A stretch of DNA of 64,000 bases, taken from Buddleja alternifolia (lineage: Eukaryota; Streptophyta; Magnoliopsida; Lamiales; Scrophulariaceae). Location: positions 27,755,953-27,819,952 of the forward strand of contig CM033408.1 of assembly GCA_019426215.1 (NCBI GenBank), given 5' to 3'. Below the pieces are notes generated by a model, which was not told the DNA's origin, did not search any database, and worked only from the letters and a program-made list of their open reading frames with translations. Both the position numbers and the translations under genes were made by a program. This document shows positions 1 through 10,511 of this stretch, one piece after another. The stretch's first letter is position 1. Each line of letters starts with the position of its first letter.

Positions 1-848
1 CAAAAGCTCAAAAGCTACGAGACAACAAGCCTAAGAGCTCAAAAGCCACAAGATAAAATGCCCCAAAGCCCAAAAGCCTAAAGGCCTAAAGCTATGAGGT
101 AACGAGACAACGAGCCCAAGAGCTCAAATGCCCAAAAACCCGAAAGCCTAAAGGCTTAAAGCTACGAGGTAACGAGGCAACGAGCCCAAGAGCTCAAAAG
201 CCACGTGACACGAAGCTTAAAAACCCAAAAGCCTAAAGGTCTAAAGCTACGAAGTAACGAGGCAACGAACCCAAGAGCTCAAAAGCCACGCGACAAGAAG
301 CTCAGAAGCTTAAAAGCCCAAAGGAATAAAGCTACGAGGTAACAAGCCCAAGAGCTCAAATGCCCAAAAACTCAAAAGCCTAAAGGCCTAAAGCTACGAA
401 GTAACCAGGCAACGAACCTAAAAGCTGCAAGCTAAAAGCTAAGAGCCAACAGCGCAACAGCTCAAAAACTCAAAAGCCTAAAACTACGAGGCAACGAGCC
501 CAAAAGCCGCAAGCTAAAAGCTAAGAGCCAAGAACCCAAGAGCTCAAAAGCTCAAAAGCCTAAAGCTACGAAGTAACGAGGCAACGAGCTCAAAAGCTCA
601 AAAGCCAAAGATAAGAAGCTACGAGCTCAAAAGCTTAAAAGCCTAAAGTTACGAGGCAAGAGCCCAAAAGCTTAAAAGCCTAAAGTTACGAGGCAAGAGC
701 CCAAGAGCTCAAAAGCCCAAAAGCCTAAAGCAACAAGGCAACGAGGCAAGAGCTCAAAAGCTCAAAAGCCACAAGATAAGAAGCTACAAGCTCAAAAGCT
801 ACAAAGCTACGAGCTAAGAAGCTACAAGTTCAAATGCTATGAGCGAAT
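1..848. repeat. Degenerate tandem array rich in AAAGC and ACGAG
   Basis: The stretch is built from short related words such as AAAAGCC, AAAGCTACGAGG and CAACGAGCCCAAGAGCTC. The anchor AAGCTACGA-GTAACGA recurs near 90, 158, 242, 327, 389 and 562, with shortened forms near 480, 645, 682 and 725. The spacing is irregular, about 40 to 90 bp, so this is a decayed minisatellite of variable unit length. No open frame persists. It may continue beyond the left edge of the window. Such arrays often sit in the noncoding 3' part of large Ty3/gypsy elements, which would fit the LTR-like DNA that follows, but that link is inferred. Confidence 0.85.
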
Positions 849-1890
849 AATCTACACTTCCATCCTATGGAGTGCGCTAGGTCTAATTAGACCATGAAAG
901 ATCATATCGCATCTTTCTCTATAGTTCAATTCAAGTTCCCTCTATAAATTGGAACACCTTCTAATACGATCCAACAAATATGATCTACGATACAACGACC
1001 TACGAAAAATGTTTAAAATGATCACTCTAATTGAAGAGTCTAGGTTTACTTAGACTTTTACTTCCTCAGTAATAAATTTAGAGCCATAAATGTCTCCTCT
1101 TTAATACTAACGAATTGGGGGATTTAATGATATTGATATATATAAAATTGGCTCGAGGCTCGTAGCCTCGTATCCTCGTATAGTTATATAGATCACTTAT
1201 GACTGAGACTCGTAGCCTTGTTGCCTCGTATCTACTAACGGTCAGCTAAATTATCACTGTTATACAAGGTTTAGGCATCATAGAAGCATTTACACGAAAG
1301 GTTCTTAATGGCACCATAATTGCATAACACTACAAGGTCTGCGTGTTTTTAAGTGATCCGGGTCGGTTTGACCTGTGACCCGACCCTACGACCTAAGATC
1401 CTAACCCTTCATAGCACCACGTGTCATCATCTGTGTGAAACTCCTGTCACTATCACATCCGTGCAACATGAACATCTACGAATACCTCCTCTCAACACAT
1501 ATTTGGGGGGACAATCTCTACTCCGAACTCTCTTGAGCTAGCATCGTATCCACTGATACCTTGACAATAGACTTGAAGTACGTTCCCAATATACAAATTT
1601 GGGCTACTCAGCCTCGTAGACATACGACCCAATGAACCAACGACCCTACATATACGACCCTACGATACGACCCAAAATGATACAAACCCATTAATAGAAC
1701 TTAAACTTTTGAACTATGTTATGACTTGATCCTCCAAGGAGGTACGTAGGCAACTTGGACTAGAATCCAAGTGCAGTCCTAAATGTATCATCACCACCTT
1801 CGTGTGCCATACGAAACAGCCCAGACTGAGGCAGATCGATCCCCCAAAATCGAGCTAAATCACTTAGTATATTTTTTTAAGGTAAACTTC
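849..1890. mobile_element. LTR-like sequence, possibly the 3' end of a gypsy element
   Basis: No gene is seen here. A purine-rich GGGGGATT at about 1117 is followed by TGATATTGATATATATAAA, which resembles a polypurine tract, an LTR start and a TATA box. A segment near 1741 (GAGGTACGTAGGCAACTTGG) resembles a motif common in plant gypsy LTRs. The region also has repeated TACGACC and CTCGTAGCCTCG words. No second LTR copy and no target duplication were found, so the assignment rests only on sequence style. It could equally be an unrelated noncoding repeat. Confidence 0.3.
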
Positions 1891-1963
1891 ATTGATACTT
1901 TCAATATAAAGGCTCTAATTACAATAAATACCTAATTTTTTTGAAAAAAATTAGAATAATTCC

Positions 1964-2345
1964 CTATGTCAGTAAAAATACATTACAATTGCACCCCCAT
2001 TTCCCGAATTGTCCTGATCCAACAAGGGGCTTCTTACTAATTTCCAAAACCTTCAGGAGTTCGTTGTAATTATCAAACAAGCTAGAGGATCTACACTCTC
2101 TACATGTAGTTATGCCTATTTTATAATATAAATTGTGTGGGATTAAATTGAAGGAAACATATTTGACTTCCCACCTTTGACAATCACCACAGTATAATAA
2201 AATCAGGTAAAAGAAAACAAGATTATAGGAACAACATATTATTTGCATCTCTAAACTATTTGCAAGAACACATATATGAGGTTGACAGAATGAATTAGTA
2301 CCTCTTATACTGTCCAATATACCATGCCTGGGAACAAAAGTAACA
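1964..2345 (-). other. Uncharacterised open frame, weak F-box-tail resemblance
   Basis: An open frame of about 117 codons, extended a little upstream without a start, reads on the minus strand. Its upstream end encodes VTFVP and shares a 17-bp stretch with the 3' end of the F-box gene near 8103. The remainder matches nothing I recognise and is Cys- and Leu-rich. It could be a scrap of an F-box gene or a chance frame. It lies directly beside the perfect inverted repeat at 2309-2375. Confidence 0.2.
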
Positions 2346-2375
2346 AATACCCCCAGGCATGGTATATTGGACAGT
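2309..2375. repeat. Perfect 24-bp inverted repeat with 19-bp spacer
   Basis: The arm at 2309-2332 (starting ACTGTCCAATATACC) is exactly complementary to 2352-2375. The spacer is AACAAAAGTAACAAATACC-like DNA. A transcript would fold into a strong hairpin. It may be a foldback junction from an inverted duplication. Confidence 0.9.
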
Positions 2376-2401
2376 CAAAAGGTTTGAACCTTTGGTCCAA
2401 G

Positions 2402-2641
2402 TTTGATTAGGGGTAAAATGGGAAAGTTAAATTTTTTTTGATGATGTCATCAAAATTCTGCCCCGAAAAAATTGACAATAGGTGCCTGTGTAATTCAAAA
2501 CATGTCAAGGGGAGGTCATTGTAAGTTCTAAAACGTGAAGGGCAAACCATGTCAAGGGGAGGTCATTGTAAGTTCTAAAACGTGAAGGGGAGTTTGCGTA
2601 ATAACTTCATAAGTGAGGAGGTCTGAGTGTAATTTTCCCCA
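2402..2641. mobile_element. MITE-like remnant with a 47-bp tandem duplication
   Basis: The segment opens with GGGGTAAAATGGGAAAG and closes with GTGTAATTTTCCCC, a style of terminal inverted repeat shared with the elements at 50157-50406 and 52618-52982. Inside it, a 42-bp block starting CATGTCAAGGGGAGGTC is present at 2501-2542 and again at 2548-2589 with no visible mismatch. It contains no coding sequence. Confidence 0.55.
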
Positions 2642-2676
2642 TTAGTTATTTAAAACGGGTAATTCTATGGCGGAGC

Positions 2677-2813
2677 GAGAGTGTTGCTCTTAGTCCATTT
2701 TTCACCACATAAACACTTGAGGTGGAGTGATTTACATTGGGGTAGGTGGGTGTGAAAATCACCCCGCTTATTGTGAATGTGTGGTGTAAAATGGATCAGG
2801 AGCAACATTCCCA
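2677..2813. mobile_element. Small palindromic MITE-like element
   Basis: The left side (GAGTGTTGCTCTTAGTCC at about 2679) is the imperfect reverse complement of the right side (ending GGAGCAACATTCCC at 2812). The pairing continues inward through CACCACA and AATCACCCC words, so nearly the whole 137 bp folds on itself. There is no coding capacity. The family is not identified. Confidence 0.65.
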
Positions 2814-2943
2814 ATCCACCTTAAAAAATTAAACAAGCTTATCATGAATATTTCAGAGGAGTGTATATAGTAATTTTCAGATTAAAAAAATCGAAGATAC
2901 AATAAAAATAGAGTACTAGACTCATTGATTAGAGGCTAGATCA

Positions 2944-3130
2944 ATGTTGCACAGACATGGACACTGCACAACACGGACACGTTAATTCTTAAAAAATTAG
3001 GACTCAAACACGGCTCGGACACGTCTGCCCATTATTATATATATATATATATATATATAAACTTATGAGTAATTGAACACCTATTAGACAATAATCAACA
3101 ATTCAACAACTTATTAATAATAACCTATAT
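2944..3130 (-). mobile_element. GACAC-family dispersed repeat, partial copy
   Basis: The stretch is rich in ACACGGACACG words like the end of the copy at 39979. The adjoining sequence near 3070-3115 reads, in reverse complement, as TTGATTATTGTCTAATAGGTG, which closely matches the copy near 55340. A (TA)n run separates the two parts. The family has at least four members in this window. It appears noncoding. Confidence 0.6.
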
Positions 3131-5480
3131 ATATTCATTATTTGTATATGAGCAACCTATTTGTATGTATGGAAGTTATGCAATATAACTTTTCAATGGT
3201 GTAATGTAGAAGCAGCGTTGGATCAATTGGATTTCTATAGGAATTATTTAATCCAACTTATCAGATTCGAATAATCTCACATATCATATCTTTTAACAAA
3301 TAACTAATAATAATTAAATTGAAATCGGCCATCCAATTTTGATTGCAAAATGTGTGCTTCCATCTATTGCTTTTACTCGATTTTCATGGATTGGTTTCTT
3401 TAGTTGAATTTCATTCATGGATTGGTTTCTTTCGGAGAATTTTAATAAAATATACATATATTATATGTGTCGTAATGCCAAACACAGCTAAACTATAATA
3501 TTTATACGAATCAAAGTAACTCAAACGGTGAATGAATTAACCTGCTTCACTTTAAACACTTGCGATCTTTTCCACGGGCGGGATGGGAGCCCCTACAACG
3601 GTTTCAACAACATCTCAAGGCTGGGGCAGGATTCGAACCTGCAACGAGTTTAAACTATAATACAATTCCAATCTCTATTCATGTTGTTGCTAATTTAATA
3701 AATTAGATTGGTACATTCTTTTAATATTAATCGAGTGCATAGGTAAATCCACAAGAATTTGACAATTGAAACAAAAGTAAAAATGATCCTCAGTCCGACG
3801 TTCACTTCTAACAATTTCCTCCTACTAAAACCAATAAGACAAGAACCCATTTTCTAATTTGACATTTTAAATTGAAGAACTCTACACTCTACAGTCTGAT
3901 CACCAGTTGAGTATATAAACACTGTACATTGCCTCTTTTTTTTTTTGTTTTTTTCATTGACAGAGCGCTAAAGTTATGTTTTTTAGGGAAGTGCGTTCAA
4001 ATTTATCTAATATTTTTGATGTAATTTAACCAGTATCATTGAAATAATCAAGAATTATATGAAATGTAATTTGCATCATTTGTTTGTTTATTTTATTTTT
4101 GTATAAGATTTATGTGGATGGTTTATTACCACTTATCTTTATCTATTAACAGCCACATAGATTTGATTTCATTGGTGAAGTGAGTTAAATGATTGTTTTA
4201 TTTTTTTATTTCTTCTAAATCCGTGTGATTGAAATAATCGATATTTCTGTGAAAAGTAATTTATATCATCTCAATGTTTTATTTTTGGATCATATTCATT
4301 TGGGTCATTCATATGTCTACGCATATTAAGAATTATTTTACACCTACAATATGGGTGTTCCTTTTGTTCTTGAACTGTTTAAAAATTCTTCAATTGTTTA
4401 AATTGAAGGTGTAGAGCAATTACTCCATCGTGACCACTTGTAAAACTCTTTTATTTTATCAAATGTTAAATCCTTTGAAAATCTGTGAAATTGGATTTTG
4501 CAATGACTATTAACAAAGAGTCAAGGACAAACACTTGAGAGAGTAGGATTATATTTGCCAAATCCAATATTCACCCGTGGACAGTTATATGTTGCATTAT
4601 CGCGCGTGTAACGAATCCACTTGGTTTGAAGATTCTCATTAGTAATAGGCCAAAAGTACCTTGAAATTGTACTAGGAATATTGTATATCCTGAAGTACTT
4701 GCTGCTATTCATGAATAAAACTACTGTCAATATTTTAGGAACACATATTTATGAGTGAGTTCATTTATTAAATCTATTTTCCCAACTGTTTGAATTAAAC
4801 ATAAATATATAATCAAGTTGTTTATGTCAATGTTCATTACTTTATCATCATGTTAGTTTACTTAACTTAGTTTTAAATATTTTTTTTTTTGTATTTACAT
4901 AAAAAAAAACAAATTTAAATTAAATACTACATAAAAGTACCAAAAACACATTAAATTCGACTTTTCATATCCAAAAAACCTATGATAATTTTTTTGGTTA
5001 CACAAACTCCACTACTCCAATTTTCAATAATAAAATTTAACATACCGAGTTAATAAATTTATGGATTTAATTGCCTTTAACCATACCGAGTTAATAAATT
5101 TATGGATTTTATATAATATTTTAATTCCAAATTATCAGATTTCTCAATCTTTTTAAAAATATAAATAAAAGTATTTTAAGAGAATGACCATATTAAAGAA
5201 AATTAAATTCATAAACGAATGTAAACTATTTAATATTAAAAATAAAATTCATATTACACACTATAATACTCTAAAAAATCAAAATTAAAATATTGTGAAA
5301 AATTGAAAATCTTAATTTTTTTTTGATGAAATTTTTTATAATGAAATTATGAGATTGAAAAATATTTTCTGGAATTCTTACTATGTAACAGTTTATTTTA
5401 GGGAGCTTTTGTAATTTTTCTTAAATATTATTATTGATGAATGCAGGTGATATACATATTATCTACACACCTTTGAATCT
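3131..5480. other. AT-rich intergenic DNA, no gene recognised
   Basis: No convincing coding sequence was found. A GGATTCGAACC at 3629-3639 is the reverse complement of an RNA polymerase III B box and may mark a tRNA-derived SINE scrap on the minus strand, but no A box was found. A 28-bp block beginning CATACCGAGTTAATAAATTT is duplicated at 5041-5068 and 5082-5109. The phrase TCATGGATTGGTTTCTTT occurs twice, near 3392 and 3414. The right part could be the 5' portion of the Helitron that ends at 7973, although its 5' end was not located. Confidence 0.5.
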
Positions 5481-5489
5481 ATTAAATCC

Positions 5490-7625
5490 ACACAGTCGGA
5501 GATTCAATATTCAAGTTCGCTTGGTCAGATTGGTAGATGCATGCACGCTTCGATACAAGATAAGAACACTGAAAATTGTGTTTGTTGATCGAAAGTAAGC
5601 ATGCTATTGATATAACATTTTCTGCAATGATGAATTATATTCTTATCAATTTTAAATTAGATATTTTACAAAAATAGTTCTTATTTCATTCTTATCATTA
5701 TAAAACAATTTCAGGGAATTTTCATGCAAGGTGTTGCATATGGTGTTAATGTAGATAGATTTGAAGCACGTCTTATTGAAGGAAGCATTTACCGTATTCA
5801 TAATGTTCAAGTTATTATGGCGGATAAGAAGTATAGAATAGTACCACACCGTTATCAAGTTCTATTAGGCCAAGATGCAAAGATTGAAAATATTTTGGAT
5901 CAAAGTGATGAATTTTGACATCATTTTTATCACATTGTGAGGCTGACAGATATTCAAAGCCATCTAAATTTGAATAACCGACTACTTGGTAAGTAATCTA
6001 AAAATTCTGTCTTGCCAGTAAACTTACTATTCATATAGGTAACATCCTAACATTATTTACAGATATTTTTGGCTTGGTTATTTGTGTTACCCATTATCGG
6101 CGTGCACCTAATGGTTTATCCACACGAGAAATCATACTTCTTGACTCAACGTAAATAATGGATTGATATTCTATTGTGTTTGAACTTAGTTTAACAAACT
6201 CCAAATAATATTATTAATTGTTTGTGTTTATTAGCATGGCATGTGTTCGCATGGTTCTATGTGATAAATTTGCAACTGATAAAGGGGAAAAATTATTGAA
6301 TACGATAGATCAGAATAATACAGTGTTGGCGTGTGGAGTTTTCGTAAAGAATCTTGAAGGTAAATAATTAATATTTCACATAATTTTAAATACTTGACCT
6401 TTTCAATCAGAATATTTTATTATTCACGCATATTCACACACGATTTTACCAAACTGTATGTCAATTGCAAAACAAGGTTTGCAGATCATCTAAAGACTTG
6501 GTAAGCACAAATTATGTTTAAATAAATAATATATTTCAAGCCCGCTCTCCCTTTTAACAATCTTTATTTTCAATCTTCATAGGTTTTCCAAAGAACGAAA
6601 CCCCCAAAAATTAGTCTCACTAATACGTGCAAGTAGATTTACCATATCCAAGTCTTTGAAAATTGCAAATGCAAAGAGAATTTATATACGTGATTATGGA
6701 CATCGGAACAAGGTAAAGTTTTTAGATTTTCTATTTTATTAACAATAAACAATATTTTAGACTCTGTCATAATTAAGTAACTTTTTTGTAGGTAAATTTT
6801 TTCGAATATTGGTAAGTATTGAGAAAATTGACGTTGATAATATATGGTATGCAACATGCCATCATTGTCAACGTGGTTGCGAATCATATTATGGGAAAAT
6901 GGTATGCAACAAATGCAATGATGTGGTGAATGCAACTATCAGGTACTCTTTCCTTTTCATACCTATGTAGTTATATCTTATTATTTTTGTTTGATGCTAC
7001 CAACTTAATCTTTTAAGTGCAAATTCCGGATTCATCTTACAGTACAAGATAATAGTGGTTCTATTGACTTAAAATTACTAAATCAACAAGCTCAATACAT
7101 GTTTCGCCATAAAGCTGATTATTTCAAATGTTTGGAAGAAATAGTAAATTTATAATTCTATTTCAAAAAGCAAACATATGTTAAATACTAACATAATTTA
7201 CATAAAATATGGTATTATTAGGAGAATGGCAAGAAATTGTTGCAGGACCACATCAGTTCATTGATAAACCGTGCATTTACATTTATCATTCCCGTACCAC
7301 CAAACTTCGCGAGGCCAAATGTTCGTTGCACGGTAAATTTTATTTTACCTGTAGATTGGTCTGAAGAATGTTCACATCTTCCAGATAGATTACGTTGCCT
7401 AGGTTCAGAAAATGTAAGCAATGCTATTGTTTTTGTTTATTCTCTCAACGTACTATTGTGGTTTTCCTTCATCAAATAATTAGAAGCTTTACTAAATTAT
7501 TTTACACAAGTCATTTGATTTATATATTTAATCATTATTTTTTTTCTCCATATTTGACAAAGCCAACTTCAAGAAGAAGGTTTATATTGTCTACAACTTC
7601 ACAAAATTGGTCTTTTGGGTTCTAA
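5490..7625 (+). pseudogene. RPA70-like single-stranded DNA-binding protein gene, decayed
   Basis: Replication protein A large subunits bind single-stranded DNA through OB folds. In plants, copies are also carried by Helitrons. Exon-like segments with GT-AG borders encode an N-terminal OB segment (to about 5593) and its continuation at 5715-5990. Further segments lie at about 6064-6152, 6236-6360, 6590-6714, 6790-6941, 7018-7142, 7222-7418 and 7563-7625. The segment at 6790-6941 encodes a C4 zinc finger of the RPA C-terminal type (CHHCQRGC, then CNKC). Damage: an in-frame TGA follows DQSDEF at 5918, and the first two exons join out of phase. The neighbouring Helitron terminus at 7973 suggests Helitron cargo. 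The domain call is good; the exact exons are approximate. Confidence 0.7.
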
Positions 7626-7946
7626 TACAATATATTCATAGCTTACAAACTTATTAGATATTTATACTTTTTCTAATAAATTTCTGTATATAATGATAAT
7701 GTTAATTTTGTTAGTTTAATGTGTTTATAAATATTCATGATGTACAATGATAATGATAATGTTGCTTTTCGCTATTTTTTATTTATTTATTTATGATGCA
7801 CAAAGCTATTTTTGAATACAACTTTTGATTTTGTGCTAAATAAAAAATCATACATTCAAATCCAAATTTAATATATACATTTTTTTAAGATGTATTTATT
7901 TTTTTGTAAAAACAATTGAGTAACACATTTTTTAAATGAACTTAGG

Positions 7947-7972
7947 CCGTGCGTAGCACGGGTTACCCACTA

Positions 7973-7973
<1 letters not shown>
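7947..7973 (+). mobile_element. Helitron-type 3' terminus
   Basis: The hairpin CCGTGC-GTA-GCACGG (7947-7961) is followed after 8 nt by CTAG (7970-7973) and then T, which is the hallmark of a Helitron 3' end inserted between A and T. The RPA-like gene just upstream in the same orientation supports the call. The 5' TC end was not located, so the element's length is unknown. Confidence 0.75.
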
Positions 7974-8008
<35 letters not shown>

Positions 8009-8010
8009 CG
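7974..8010. repeat. (TA)n microsatellite
   Basis: An uninterrupted TA run follows the Helitron terminus directly. It also approaches the 3' end of the F-box gene. Confidence 0.9.
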
Positions 8011-8054
8011 ACACACACATATATGTGGTTGAAGAATGATCTAGTTCGTACCTC

Positions 8055-9214
8055 TCACTTACTCTCGTTTAGAGAGATCAAATCCTTGAGTGACACAAAG
8101 CTGGGAACAAAAGTAACAACACTGAAATTTGTTTTCATCATATGCAACTTAATCGATCTGAAACGGTTTTTCTTCGTATTATAGCATACTAGACGACGGT
8201 CATATGAAACCATCAATATTTCCCCCGTGCTCAGTTCTTGCAACGGTCTTAACTTCGTCGGGCGGCAAAGGGGACAGGGATTCTCGACTGGATCATAGCA
8301 ACTGTATTTTTTTTTCCACTCGCCTGATCCCTCCTTCATCATCCATATATCAACTACGTTCGAATCATTACCAATCAAGCATAGACTATCTTTAACAACT
8401 CCAATACTCATAAACCGGAGTAGCCTGCCTAAAGCGGGAGGGGCATCAATTTCCCCAAATATTTCACTCTCAAAATCAAAGGTAACTATGAAATCTCGAC
8501 AAACCCAATATGCTTTAATTCCATTTAAGCTAAAAGCGTAATTATTATCCCAATTAACGTGATCTGACGGTTCAGATGCAACGTCTCTCCAAGAACTCGA
8601 ACCAACATCATGAATATGAGCTCCAATTCCATGATCAAACATTGGATAAGTATAGATCCTCAAAACCTTATACTTTCTACTACTATTCGGACTATATCCC
8701 AACCATAAACTCGACGTAGCACCACGTAATCTATCTGAGTCGGGAACTCTAATATATTCGTGATCGGATTGCATACTAACGAACACCGTTCAAAAGATTT
8801 TACTGCGAAATAAATCAATCCATTACACCCGTTCACAAGAGCAAATTTATTTAATTCACTTCCATCAGCGTGATTAGGATGATAAATAGAATGTTGTTCT
8901 TCGATTGGCAAATTGGGGGTTTTGAATATGAACCTCGGTCGTAGTTTCGACGGAGCAGCAGCAGGTTTGGTATCGATTTCTGCGTCGATTAACTGAACTT
9001 TGTCTTTTAGGTGTTTAGAGTTGCAACTGAATTGGATAATGAGATCATGTTGGGTGGCGTTTTGGGAGTGCAAAGCGATGAAGTATGGATTGGAATTAGA
9101 GGTTAACTCGCGTAGGGTTTTGCATACGCACCTGCACGTGCAGATGGTTTTGATGGGTGATCTTGATAGTATTTCTACAAGGGTGTTTAATGGTAATTCC
9201 AATAATTCCACCAT
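8055..9214 (-). pseudogene. F-box protein with F-box-associated domain, one frameshift
   Basis: F-box proteins act as substrate receptors in SCF ubiquitin ligases by binding SKP1. The start at 9214 gives MVELLELPLNTLVEILSR, and an F-box of standard spacing fills residues 4 to 45. The following 340 or so residues resemble the F-box-associated (FBA) type, with CNGLIYF and CNPIT landmarks. Two open frames overlap: 9214-8660 holds the N-terminal half and 8786-8055 the C-terminal half. The family pattern runs smoothly if the frame shifts near 8765, just after CNPITN. The whole would be about 385 residues, normal for the family. A single indel, a recent inactivation or an assembly error are all possible. 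A T-rich run upstream (9243-9261) falls in the 5' leader. The locus has no introns. Confidence 0.8.
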
Positions 9215-9277
9215 TGTTGCTGTACTTAAGCTATGTGATCAGTTTTTTTTTTTTTTTTTTTGGTTGAAGAAGCAAAT

Positions 9278-9614
9278 TAAGGACGTGATCATGAGTTAAT
9301 ATATGTGTGTGTATATATATATATATATAGTAGGTAGACAGGGTTAGGGTTGGCGTTTTCTGCATACATTAGTTATATTCAACTCCAACTCAGAGTCTTT
9401 TCCAATTTGAGTTGTAATTTATAAGGCAACATGATTCGGATCCAATTTTATTTAAGAAAGAAAATATTTAGATGCGTACGTGCGTGACCTCTTTAAATGG
9501 AATTTGTGGATTAATTAATTGTTTATATTTATTAATTAAGGACGTGATCATGAGTTAATATACGTATATATGTATATATATAGTAGATAGACAGGGTTAG
9601 GTTTGGCGTTTTCT
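9278..9614. repeat. Duplicated 80-bp block, two copies 258 bp apart
   Basis: The block starting TTAAGGACGTGATCATGAG and ending with GACAGGGTTAGG-TTGGCGTTTTC occurs at about 9278-9362 and 9536-9614, each with a variable TA run inside. It lies upstream of the F-box gene and is probably a local duplication of its promoter region. Confidence 0.8.
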
Positions 9615-9640
9615 TTTATATATATATATGTATATATGTA

Positions 9641-9670
9641 CTAGCTAGCTTGTACCCGTGCTATGCACGG
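9641..9670 (-). mobile_element. Second Helitron-type 3' terminus
   Basis: On the minus strand CCGTGC-ATA-GCACGG (9670-9656) is followed by GTACAAGCTAGCTAG, giving a hairpin followed by CTAG. The body would lie to the right, toward 9914, where only AT-rich DNA is seen before the gypsy LTR. It is probably a truncated or interrupted copy. Confidence 0.6.
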
Positions 9671-9913
9671 AAGTTTTAATTAATAGACTAAATATTTACT
9701 ATGATTTAGATGAAGTTAAAATGAATTTGGATGCCAAATGGCAGTATTTTGGTTGAAAAATAAATTTTTAATGTATAACTACCGACTTCGGATTAAGTTG
9801 CAATGATTCAAATATTATTATGCATGTATCGATTATGGGCAAAATACGGGAAATTTCATGCTATCAAAGTGGGTAATACCCAAGTGTACTTGTCAATTAT
9901 TGGATATGCACAC

Positions 9914-10504
9914 TGATGTAGGTGGATTTTTACCTAAATTGGGCCAAGCTGAGAAAGCCCAATTATTAGTAAAGAAAGGTTGGTTTTTTTACATAAATGG
10001 GCTCAAGCGCAAGTGGCCGATTTGCCTTGCTGGATCTGGGCTAAATTATGAAAGGATTTTGACCAAGAGACAAAGACAAATCAAGATTAATTAAGAGGAA
10101 GACATGGCCTAAGAATCAAGCTCTTACCATAATGGGCCTCCTCCAATCAAGTTAATATGGGCTTCATCCTCGCTGGATCAGCTGCAAGACGCGCCCCCTG
10201 ATTTTCAGCTATCCTGATTGGCCATTTTACCATAATTAGATAAGGAAAGTAGCAAGTCTCGCTCCATCTGTCGTGATTAGCCTAAGCCTTCAAGATTTAT
10301 ATAAATACTCTCATTGAAGATGAATAAAACAAGACTTTTTATGCTTTTACATTGTTATTCTGTAAAAATATATATTACCTCATATATTGTTCTCAATTAT
10401 CTTACGTAATATAATATAAATAATGTTGATGTGAATCGGACGTGGAAAATTGAGCTTCAAGGCGTAAGGTAAATTTATTTGTTTTCCGTGAGTATTTATT
10501 ATCA
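9914..10504 (+). repeat. 5' LTR of the Tat-type element
   Basis: It starts TGATGTAGG, matching the 3' LTR at 19301, and is taken to end at TTATCA (10504) just before the gag leader. A TATA box (TATATAAATA, about 10296) and an AATAAA signal (about 10321) lie in the expected order. The short open frame across its left part is not a gene. The right boundary is estimated because the 3' copy is truncated. Confidence 0.75.
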
Positions 10505-10511
10505 AATCTTG

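Noticed and set aside
1..848. CRISPR-like spaced repeats
   Set aside because: Repeat and spacer lengths vary, the words overlap, and the genome is a plant nuclear one.
3600..3660. tRNA gene on the minus strand
   Set aside because: A B-box-like GGTTCGAATCC is present but no A box or acceptor stem was found.
9858..10094. 78-codon plus-strand frame starting MLSKWVIPK
   Set aside because: It runs over the start of the 5' LTR and repeats in the 3' LTR at 19113-19370, so it is LTR sequence and not a gene.
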